Of a DNA stretch of 32,304 nucleotides, positions 25,195-32,304 are shown piece after piece. A program made the position numbers and the translations under genes. The first letter of the stretch is position 1. Each line of letters starts with the position of its first letter. Origin of the DNA: an uncultured Gammaproteobacteria bacterium (GTDB lineage: Bacteria > Pseudomonadota > Gammaproteobacteria > UBA6429 > Thiohalophilaceae); NCBI GenBank assembly GCA_913064945.1, contig CAJYAN010000020.1:1-32304 (forward strand), given 5' to 3'. The notes beneath the pieces are model-generated. The model did not search any database. It had not been told where the DNA came from and saw nothing but the letters and a program-made list of their open reading frames with translations.

Positions 25195-27020
25195 TGCTGG
25201 GCCACGCATTACACTGGCGCGAGCCCCTGTGGCTACTCCTTGCCCTGTATCCGCTACTGATGCTGGCCACGACCCAGGTCGTGTCCCGCTGGCAGCGCGA
25301 GCACTATGCCGACACCGCCTTACTCCCCTGGGCGCTTTCACGCCACACAAAACAACGCCGCTATTTACGCTGGCGTCAGCTGGCGCATTTTATTGCCTGG
25401 GGCTGTTTTGCGATGGCCATGGCCGGGCCGCGCTTTGCGGAAAAAATCTATCTTCACGACCATCGCCACGATGCTGAAGTGATGATGGTCATCGACCTGT
25501 CACAGTCCATGAGCGCCAGGGATCTCCTGCCCAATCGCCTGCAACGCGCCCGCCTGGAGTTACTCGACTTCCTGCAGACGAATAATCCCCTGCGAATTGG
25601 TATCACTGTGTTTGCCGCGCGACCACACCTGCTCAGCCCGCTGACCTACGATAAATCTGTCATACGCCATTATCTCACTGCCTTGAAGCCGGCACTGCTA
25701 CCAACGGCCGGTTCAAATATTAACGCCGCACTTTTATTTGCCGCGACACAGTTTACGCAAACACCAGCCACATCCCGCCGCCTGTTGCTGATCAGCGATG
25801 GTGATTCTGCCGGGCTCATTCCACCAGCGGTGCTACAACATACCGCCCAACAATTCAGACAACAGGGCATTCGTATCTATGCACTCGGTGTTGGCACCCC
25901 CGCCGGGCAGGCCGTCGTCGCGCACCTTGGCTCCGAGACGCGCCATGTACAAACCGCCGTAACAACCCTGCAGCGCTCGACACTACAGCAATATGCCCGT
26001 TTGACGAATGGTGGCTATGCTGATATCAGTAGCGACAATAGTGATTGGCAGCAACTCTACGATCAGGGTATGGCCGCGGTAGACGACACTACATCAAAAC
26101 AACAGGCCAGTGGCCAAAAAATTATCTGGCAGGATGTATATTCCTTCCCTCTGGTCTTTGGCTTGATCTTTTTTATTGCCAGTCTGCTCAACATCGACAG
26201 GTCGAAATCAAATAAGAAGGTCATCGCACCGCTTATTCTCATTCTGAGTCTTGGATTTATTATTGATACCTATCACCCGGTAGAGGCATCGACAAATACC
26301 TATGCACAGGCCTATCAACTCTATCAACAAGGCAAATACAAACAGGCTCATCAACTCTTCGCGCAACTCTCAGGCTATTTGGCCCGTCTGGGTGAGGCCA
26401 GCTCTCTCTATCAACAAAAAGATTATGCCACTGCGCGTGACGTCTACATCCAGGCGGTACTTGTCGCTGCTGACGATCGGCAGCGGGCAACGGCTCTGTT
26501 CAATCTCGCCAATAGCTATTACCAACTCAGGGAATTTCTTCAGGCGCAACAACTGTATACCGATGTATTACGTTATCAGGCTCAGTTTCCGGCGGCGAAC
26601 ATCAACAGGCTTCATGCCCAGCAACAGCAACGTTTAAAAGAAGCCAAGCAGGCACTTACCTATCGCCCCGGTAATGGTCCGCGCAATGCGCGGGCGGCGG
26701 ATAAGCTGGATGTCTCAAATTCACGTGTCTCAATGGGTCACTCCACTCCAAATAAACAATCGGCACTTCCCGCTGTGAAGACTGATGCCGTCTCCAGCTT
26801 ACCCCTGCTTGAGCAGACCGAGCTGGCCAGTCAGCAGGTTGAGAATGATGCAGATACCGACTGGACCTATCGACTTAATACACTATCCGCCGTTCGCTCC
26901 AGACAACTCAGCCTGCACGCAGAGACGAGTGACGTCTGGCAGCGCCTCTTCGAACAGGAAGAGGGCTTTCCCGCGCCGGTCTTACATCCCCACGTTCTGC
27001 CGGGTGTGTCGCCATGGTAA
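25191..27020 (+). CDS. BatB-BatC fusion: VWA and TPR protein
   Basis: A 609-residue fusion. The start at 25191 (MMLGHALHWREPLW) overlaps the previous stop as ATGA and follows GAGG by eight bases. Two N-terminal helices (about 12-27 and 63-79) precede a VWA domain with an intact MIDAS, MVIDLSQSM (Asp102, Ser104, Ser106), and LLLISDGDSAG. Hydrophobic segments lie near 318-336 and 343-361. Then come tetratricopeptide-type repeats (YAQAYQLYQQGKYKQAHQLF, RATALFNLANSYYQL) to about 490 and a Gln/Ser-rich tail. BatB and BatC are separate genes in Bacteroides; the joined form is common in proteobacteria. The TPR part would lie in the periplasm. Confidence 0.9.
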   Translation: MMLGHALHWREPLWLLLALYPLLMLATTQVVSRWQREHYADTALLPWALSRHTKQRRYLRWRQLAHFIAWGCFAMAMAGPRFAEKIYLHDHRHDAEVMMVIDLSQSMSARDLLPNRLQRARLELLDFLQTNNPLRIGITVFAARPHLLSPLTYDKSVIRHYLTALKPALLPTAGSNINAALLFAATQFTQTPATSRRLLLISDGDSAGLIPPAVLQHTAQQFRQQGIRIYALGVGTPAGQAVVAHLGSETRHVQTAVTTLQRSTLQQYARLTNGGYADISSDNSDWQQLYDQGMAAVDDTTSKQQASGQKIIWQDVYSFPLVFGLIFFIASLLNIDRSKSNKKVIAPLILILSLGFIIDTYHPVEASTNTYAQAYQLYQQGKYKQAHQLFAQLSGYLARLGEASSLYQQKDYATARDVYIQAVLVAADDRQRATALFNLANSYYQLREFLQAQQLYTDVLRYQAQFPAANINRLHAQQQQRLKEAKQALTYRPGNGPRNARAADKLDVSNSRVSMGHSTPNKQSALPAVKTDAVSSLPLLEQTELASQQVENDADTDWTYRLNTLSAVRSRQLSLHAETSDVWQRLFEQEEGFPAPVLHPHVLPGVSPW

Positions 27021-28441
27021 GGCGCGGGAAATATTTACTGTGGCTCAGCCTGCTGATAGGGCTCTCGGCGAATTCGACAGCCGCCACGTTTAACGTCCTG
27101 CTTGTCAAATCACAGGTCGAGCTTGGAAAGTACGTCTATCTTATGCTCAGCAGCGATCAGACCAGTCCCTCGTTACACTCGGTCGACTTGCGATCTCTAC
27201 AGGGGAATTTCTTTGTCGATAGCACCGCCGATATCGTCACACGACAACAGGGTCAGCACTGGAAACTACGGCTCTATCCCCGGCAGACAGGTCATCTCCG
27301 TGTCGCCCCATTAACGTTTGCGGGGATTCGTAGCCACTACCAGTCGCTTGATGTCGACCCTGCCATCGATTCTGTCACTGGACAGCAGCTTACGATTGAG
27401 ACCTCCATATCAGAGCGGACTGCCTGGCTTCGGCAACAGGTGTTACTCAAACTGAGCGTCTTATCCAGGGATCAACACGTCGTACTGGAGACCTCCAGCC
27501 CTCCGCTGCCTACAGGCGAGCTACACCGTTTTGAAACAGTAACCCAGGCCACAAAGACAGTGGATTTGCGGCGTCACACGATTGGCTGGGCCTATTTTCC
27601 AACACGCATCGGCAAGCAGACACTGCAGCTGCCACCGATATACTACAAACGCGACGGTGTCATCACCCATCGATTTTATTTTCCGATTCAGCACTTACAG
27701 GTAATGCCTCTACCGCTCTACGTGCCTGCTAATTTTGTGGTCGGAAGGCTCTCGCTTCAGGTCATGCCATACACACATTTTTTACTTAACCATCGGTTGC
27801 ATACCATCAATATTCGCCTCCATGCGGCAGGGGTCCTTCAGCAAGGACTACCTCAGCTTGAAAACTATTTACACAGTACGTCCGCCCTGCACTTATATCC
27901 TGTCAGCACGAATTTGCAACAAACCTCCACGAACACAGGTCTCAACAGTCAGGTCGATATACAGCTGCCTATACGCAGTGATAGTAATGGGTTGTCTCGG
28001 CTGGATGATATTGAGCTGCAATACTTTGAGCCCGGCAGTGGCAAGCTGCAAACGCTCCGTTATCACTGGTCGCCAATATTTTTTATCAGTCCCTGGTTAC
28101 TGGTACTGGGCGGTCTGTTAATCTTACCGCCCCTGGTCTATGGGATTATGAAGCTTCTCTTCATTATAAACGGCTACTGGCGACGCTATCGTGACTGGCA
28201 TTTGGCCCGACAGCAATTACTCGCCGCCACAACACCACAGGAAGTAAGGGTCGCCGTTTTACAGATGTGTCGTGCAGAATTTGGTATCGGCAATAAGACG
28301 CTAAAACAATATTCCGTGTATACCGGGATCGATTGTGAACCGCTAAATCGTGCCCTCTACGGGCGATCCGGGATTGATATTCAATTTCTCAAGCAGGTCT
28401 ATTTGCAGCTACGCCTGAAAAAATTAAAATTTATTATTTAA
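27014..28441 (+). CDS. BatD-like protein
   Basis: A 475-residue membrane-anchored protein. A Sec signal peptide (MVRRGKYLLWLSLLIGLSANS) leads into repeated immunoglobulin-like periplasmic beta domains; matches to BatD include VELGKYVYLML, RLYPRQTGHLRVAPLTFAG, RTAWLRQQVLLKLSV and IGWAYFPTRIGKQTLQLPP. One transmembrane helix lies at about 350-375, with a cytoplasmic tail of about 95 residues. It overlaps the BatB-BatC gene by seven bases and ends the operon. BatD is thought to bring periplasmic partners to the VWA proteins; experiments are limited. Confidence 0.85.
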   Translation: MVRRGKYLLWLSLLIGLSANSTAATFNVLLVKSQVELGKYVYLMLSSDQTSPSLHSVDLRSLQGNFFVDSTADIVTRQQGQHWKLRLYPRQTGHLRVAPLTFAGIRSHYQSLDVDPAIDSVTGQQLTIETSISERTAWLRQQVLLKLSVLSRDQHVVLETSSPPLPTGELHRFETVTQATKTVDLRRHTIGWAYFPTRIGKQTLQLPPIYYKRDGVITHRFYFPIQHLQVMPLPLYVPANFVVGRLSLQVMPYTHFLLNHRLHTINIRLHAAGVLQQGLPQLENYLHSTSALHLYPVSTNLQQTSTNTGLNSQVDIQLPIRSDSNGLSRLDDIELQYFEPGSGKLQTLRYHWSPIFFISPWLLVLGGLLILPPLVYGIMKLLFIINGYWRRYRDWHLARQQLLAATTPQEVRVAVLQMCRAEFGIGNKTLKQYSVYTGIDCEPLNRALYGRSGIDIQFLKQVYLQLRLKKLKFII

Positions 28442-28477
28442 TGTTTACTATCCGCTGCAGTGTCTAGTCAAGACATC

Positions 28478-28493
28478 AGCCATTTTAATGGCT
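28478..28493. other. Short palindrome between convergent batD and desaturase ends
   Basis: AGCCAT-TTTA-ATGGCT forms a six-base-pair hairpin in the 83-base convergent gap. No T-run follows on either strand, so it is at best a weak terminator. Confidence 0.3.
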
Positions 28494-28524
28494 CCGCGAA
28501 AATCTCATTTCGTGCCAGTCGTTA

Positions 28525-29601
28525 TCAGCCCGCTTCGCGTATTTCAAACGTTTTATTCTCCTCTAACCTGGAAGTTAAATCACCGTTAAAATCCAGCCAC
28601 TCATGACGCGCATAATTATACAGTTTGCAATCGCTCAAAGTCCTTAACATATCCCTGGCTCTGAATTGGTATATGTGCATTTTGTTATTCGAACCTTCTG
28701 TGAGAATTTTCTGTGCCTGCTTAAGTCTATATAAAGGTACTCTAGGGTTGAAATGATGGATTGGATGAAGATAAATATTGTGTGTAATTAAATTATACCA
28801 AAAAGGGTATTTTACGTGTGTCGCTATCTCCTCTGCTGAGTGTACGCTACTCTTCCACTCACTGAGAGACTCATACCATTTTATGGTCTGATGTGTGTGG
28901 TGCAGGTAAATTGTCATACCAACGGCATAGTTCCACACAATGAAGGGGACTAAAAATGCCCAGAATAAGCCACTCACTATCGACGTATGATGAAAATATG
29001 CGGTGGCGGAAATAATGCTGGCAAAGCCAACGAAATAGACAGCTAACAATGCTACATCCTTCCAGGCACGTTGGTGATAATTTTTGGGAATATGTTTTTT
29101 TGGGTATATTTTTTCTTTAAACCAGCGTTCGACAATATAATACGGACCAAAGCCCAGTGGGCTTCGATATATGCGCTCAACCGCCTGCCGCCAGCGGGGC
29201 ATCGCACTGTATTCATCCCAGCTCTTGGGTGACCAGGAATTCAGATTTTTGACATTCGGATAACCATGATGAATTTGGTTGTGGATATACAACCATAGAG
29301 AGTAATTATGCAGGCTGGGTAAAAAGCATAACCGTGCAATGAAGGCATTCAGTTTCTTATTAGGTACATAGGCCTGGTGTGCGGCATCGTGTGCAATGAC
29401 AAATAGCTGAGAAATCATGAAACCCGCCAGACCTGCACAGGCGGCTTTAATGAGCAGATCATCGCTCAGCAAGATTATGGCCACTGCACCAACATAGATC
29501 ACTATATCGACACTTAATATTAACAACGCGAGCGGTAGATTTGCCCTGGCCAGGCCAGAAATCTTTGACTTTGGTGAACCGAGCGTTGAGTATTTTTTCA
29601 T
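28525..29601 (-). CDS. Membrane fatty acid desaturase
   Basis: A 358-residue integral membrane di-iron desaturase. The three histidine boxes are present: HDAAH (71-75), HNQIHH (107-112) and HPIHH (279-283), with an additional HHTHQ at 234-238. Hydrophobic helices lie at about 22-46, 50-70, 184-202 and 206-232. It probably introduces a cis double bond into an acyl chain of a membrane lipid or acyl carrier; regiospecificity cannot be read from sequence, and carotenoid or sphingolipid hydroxylase/desaturase relatives are possible. AGGGA lies five bases before the ATG. It is divergent from an RpfC-like kinase with overlapping promoters, and is more AT-rich than genes to its left. Confidence 0.88.
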   Translation of the reverse strand: MKKYSTLGSPKSKISGLARANLPLALLILSVDIVIYVGAVAIILLSDDLLIKAACAGLAGFMISQLFVIAHDAAHQAYVPNKKLNAFIARLCFLPSLHNYSLWLYIHNQIHHGYPNVKNLNSWSPKSWDEYSAMPRWRQAVERIYRSPLGFGPYYIVERWFKEKIYPKKHIPKNYHQRAWKDVALLAVYFVGFASIISATAYFHHTSIVSGLFWAFLVPFIVWNYAVGMTIYLHHTHQTIKWYESLSEWKSSVHSAEEIATHVKYPFWYNLITHNIYLHPIHHFNPRVPLYRLKQAQKILTEGSNNKMHIYQFRARDMLRTLSDCKLYNYARHEWLDFNGDLTSRLEENKTFEIREAG

Positions 29602-29636
29602 AGCATCCCTGACCAGCGTAAATTTATTATTGCAAA

Positions 29637-29664
29637 ATTCTAACGTTATCTCGCCATTTGCCGA
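29637..29664 (-). promoter_or_regulatory. Probable promoter of the desaturase gene
   Basis: On the minus strand TAGAAT (plus-strand 29637-29642; five of six bases to consensus) lies 16 bases downstream of TCGGCA (29659-29664; four of six). The -35 overlaps that of the divergent kinase promoter. Confidence 0.45.
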
Positions 29665-29685
29665 TATGGATCAGCCCCTTATGAT
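29658..29685 (+). promoter_or_regulatory. Probable promoter of the RpfC-like kinase gene
   Basis: TTGCCG (29658-29663; four of six) and TATGAT (29680-29685; five of six) are 16 bases apart. Transcription would begin near 29692, upstream of both candidate start codons of the kinase. Confidence 0.5.
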
Positions 29686-29804
29686 TATTTATAGCTAATA
29701 ACCCAATAAGTGTGTACATGATAGATGAATTTGCGGCATCGTTAAAGCATTGCAAGTATCTGATAAATAAACATATTTCGTTTTCCTTAAAGGCCTATGT
29801 AGAC

Positions 29805-32304
29805 ATGTCGTCACTACGTCGCATCAAAACCGAGAAGGAACTCGAGCAGATACTTATTCGCCTGGTTATCGGCTTTGGCGTGCTCACCTATATGGTCTAT
29901 CTGGACTTCCATTTTGTGGCCAATTTCCTCAAGGGTGGATTTCGCACCATCCCTGTCGGTCTTGATTTAAGCCTTTTCTATTTCATTTCGCTATCTATTT
30001 TATTGTGCGCCCTCTGGTTCAGGCTCCTACAGCCCGCGGCAATTCGCTTTGCCTCACTCGTCATCGATATGAGTGTGCTCTCCTTTGCGATGGCACTAAT
30101 TACAGAATATGTCATCCCCATGTTCTTCCTCTATTATTGGGTTATCACGGGACATGCCTTTCGCTTTGGTCTACGTGATTTATTAATCTCTACGCTATTG
30201 GCCATCATCGGCTTCAGCACCGCTGTAATATTTGGAGAGTACTGGCACTCACACTACGACTACGCTGCCTGGCTTCTGCTCTCACTTGTATTACTTCCCG
30301 GCTACATCGGACTCTTTATTCGGCGCGAACATCAATATCTAGTTCAGCTTGAGTCTGAAAAAGTCAAAGCCAATGCGGCAAATCAGGCCAAGTCTGATTT
30401 TCTGGCGAACGTTACCCATGAACTTCGTACACCGCTTAATGGTATTGTTGCTGTCGGTGATCTCCTGCTAAAAAGCGATCTGAAAGGCAAGCAGACGGAG
30501 TATGCCGGTGTCGTTGTGCGATCGGCGAACATTCTACGCGCACTTATCAACAATATTCTTGATTATTCCAAGCTCGAAAATAAGGTTGTCGAAGCCGAGA
30601 ATATTCCGTTTGATCTTCACTCCGTTATCAACACAGTTAAATCCATTCTGGAACCTGTTGCCATTGAAAAGGGTATCGAATTTAATGTTAATCTGTACGA
30701 TTCAGTACCAGGCTCTGTTTTAGGTGACCATGTCAAGTTATCACAAATATTGATGAATCTTGGAAATAATGCGATCAAGTTTACTGATATTGGCTATGTA
30801 GGGATTAATATATTTCCAAAAAGTATCGATGAAAATAAGATAACCATACGCTTCGAAATTATTGACACGGGTATCGGTATCAAAAAAGATTCTCTTGATA
30901 CTATATTTGACCGCTTTAAGCAGGAGAATGAAAGCATCACGCGACGATTTGGTGGAACCGGTCTCGGTACAACAATTTCAAAATCGCTGGTTGAGGTGAT
31001 GGCAGGTAAAATTGGTGTCACCTCAGAAGAGGGGGTCGGCAGTCGTTTCTGGTTTGAGATACCGTTTGAAATTGGTGTAATAGAACACAATACAACCATC
31101 AATGCCGTGCACGTTATTATACTTGCAGACAACATGCTTAATGTTCATGACATCCGTACAAAGCTGGAATCATGGCAATATGAAGTCGATACCGTGACCG
31201 ATCTCAAGGATCTTATTAGCGCACAACAATCCTGCCATATCGAGATACCGGGTACTGTCATTGTACACAGCAATTCGTTTACCAATGCCTGCCGTACCAT
31301 CGAGAGACTTAATGAGACAACACGAAAAAATATAAATTTTATCCTGGCAGGGAACAATCTTTCAGGTACAAAATATAACACCGACCATTTTAATAACTTC
31401 CTTGCATTACCTATCAATACACGTGAGTTGTATCATACATTACATTTCAGACACCATGATTATGACTCCGTTGTCACCCCCATAAATGCCATTCGCAAAA
31501 ACAGCGGGGAAGGCAAGCAGGTTTGTTTTAATATTCTCGTCTGCGATGACGAAAAAACGAACCGCTATGTGATGAATGAAATGCTATTAACGCTTGGCCA
31601 TCAAGTCAGTCTCGCCGAGAACGGATACGAGGCCATGGACCTTCTGCAGGAAAAGAAATTTGACCTGGCAATACTTGATATGCAAATGCCTGATATTTCC
31701 GGTCTTGAGGTCGCCGAACTGTATCACTACTCCAGACCAGACGAAAAAGTACCATTAGTTTTAGCAACTGCCAATATGAATCACGAACTACCGGTTAATT
31801 CGCGTGAATTTTTTTCATATTTTCTGGAAAAACCCATCAATTTATCGACGCTTACTACACTCATCAATAAGTTTGTAAGCGATCAACTACCAGCAAATAA
31901 TCCAACCGCACAAAAAAACAGCCAGACATCGATTCCCTTATTTGATCATAATGCCTTCATCGAAGATTTTTATTCAGGATTGAATGACAGTAATTTTGCA
32001 GAGGAATTATTTCAGGTCTTTATCGATAATATCAAGGTAGTCTGGGCTGATATGAAAAATGCAATCTCCGCGCATGAATTTGACAAATTTAAAAAAACGA
32101 TTCATTCAATGCTAGGTATTGCATCCAATGTTAAAGCACTACAACTAACAGCCTTATTACGGGAAATACATCAAATCGACCAGATAGAATTCGCCAATGT
32201 CGACTCTATGGACAATCTTTCAAAAAAACTCCTGGCGTGCTTCAACAGTACAGAGAGAGAGATGCGTCACTGTCTTTTTGATATTAAAAAAAATCATCCA
32301 AAAC
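29805..32304 (+). CDS. RpfC-like hybrid sensor histidine kinase, 3' end missing
   Basis: At least 833 residues, with no stop before the window ends. Five or six hydrophobic helices fill about 16-171. HisKA follows with FLANVTHELRTPLNG (His205), then a HATPase (NNAIKFT, DTGIGI, GGTGLGTTISK) to about 420, a degenerate receiver-like stretch (435-552), and a true receiver (576-690) with Asp581/Asp582, phospho-acceptor Asp625 (LAILDMQMPD) and Lys676 (EKPI). Near the end is an HPt domain with His767 (IHSMLGIASNVKA). The membrane-HK-REC-HPt order and short N-terminus resemble RpfC, sensor of diffusible signal factor (cis-2-unsaturated fatty acids). An in-frame ATG at 29718 would add 29 residues; neither start has a strong ribosome site. 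No rpfF or rpfG is in view. Confidence 0.88.
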   Translation, partial: MSSLRRIKTEKELEQILIRLVIGFGVLTYMVYLDFHFVANFLKGGFRTIPVGLDLSLFYFISLSILLCALWFRLLQPAAIRFASLVIDMSVLSFAMALITEYVIPMFFLYYWVITGHAFRFGLRDLLISTLLAIIGFSTAVIFGEYWHSHYDYAAWLLLSLVLLPGYIGLFIRREHQYLVQLESEKVKANAANQAKSDFLANVTHELRTPLNGIVAVGDLLLKSDLKGKQTEYAGVVVRSANILRALINNILDYSKLENKVVEAENIPFDLHSVINTVKSILEPVAIEKGIEFNVNLYDSVPGSVLGDHVKLSQILMNLGNNAIKFTDIGYVGINIFPKSIDENKITIRFEIIDTGIGIKKDSLDTIFDRFKQENESITRRFGGTGLGTTISKSLVEVMAGKIGVTSEEGVGSRFWFEIPFEIGVIEHNTTINAVHVIILADNMLNVHDIRTKLESWQYEVDTVTDLKDLISAQQSCHIEIPGTVIVHSNSFTNACRTIERLNETTRKNINFILAGNNLSGTKYNTDHFNNFLALPINTRELYHTLHFRHHDYDSVVTPINAIRKNSGEGKQVCFNILVCDDEKTNRYVMNEMLLTLGHQVSLAENGYEAMDLLQEKKFDLAILDMQMPDISGLEVAELYHYSRPDEKVPLVLATANMNHELPVNSREFFSYFLEKPINLSTLTTLINKFVSDQLPANNPTAQKNSQTSIPLFDHNAFIEDFYSGLNDSNFAEELFQVFIDNIKVVWADMKNAISAHEFDKFKKTIHSMLGIASNVKALQLTALLREIHQIDQIEFANVDSMDNLSKKLLACFNSTEREMRHCLFDIKKNHPK

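Noticed and set aside
1-32304. CRISPR arrays, tRNA/rRNA genes, insertion sequences, prophage or toxin-antitoxin/defence genes
   Set aside because: No regularly spaced repeats, transposase or phage-like proteins, or tRNA-like structures were noticed on reading.

Overview
The window reads as chromosome from a gammaproteobacterium of moderate GC content. The evidence is the family content: SixA, a CvfB/YitL-type S1 protein, DUF3622, PstSCAB, the Anbu/amidoligase cluster, a MoxR/Bat operon and an RpfC-like kinase. A sulfur-oxidising or Chromatiales-like lineage is only a guess. Genes are dense. I see no rRNA, tRNA, CRISPR array, insertion sequence or prophage.

Layout. Positions 1-3565 hold small housekeeping genes: the tail of a YkgJ-type cysteine-cluster protein, sixA, an S1-domain RNA-binding protein, a DUF3622 protein, an unrecognised gene apparently split by a frameshift, and a PAP2 phosphatase. 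Positions 3744-10372 are a phosphate region. A clear Pho box precedes pstS-pstC-pstA-pstB, with a strong hairpin terminator between pstS and pstC. A DUF839/PhoX-like secreted phosphatase lies convergently downstream with an unknown gene behind it. No phoU, phoB or phoR is present here.

Positions 11081-18629 carry the conserved but physiologically obscure Anbu cluster: a transglutaminase-DUF2126 protein, a circularly permuted ATP-grasp protein, an alpha-E protein, the proteasome-like peptidase Anbu, and a convergent second transglutaminase. The families suggest a pathway that makes and breaks peptide-like amide bonds. A large VOC-superfamily protein (HPPD-like metal triad) and uppP follow.

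Positions 21803-28441 are a six-gene MoxR/Bat operon with overlapping or nearly abutting genes: MoxR AAA+ ATPase, DUF58, DUF4381, a BatA-like VWA protein, a BatB-BatC fusion, and BatD. Together they look like an envelope-associated chaperone or metal-insertion type complex.

Positions 28525-32304 are visibly more AT-rich. A membrane fatty acid desaturase is divergently transcribed from an RpfC-like hybrid histidine kinase (membrane sensor, HisKA, HATPase, degenerate receiver, true receiver, HPt) that runs off the end of the window. Their predicted -35 elements overlap. RpfC senses cis-unsaturated fatty acid signals, so a kinase-desaturase pair is the most attractive candidate here for an undescribed signalling module. 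The Anbu cluster is the second.
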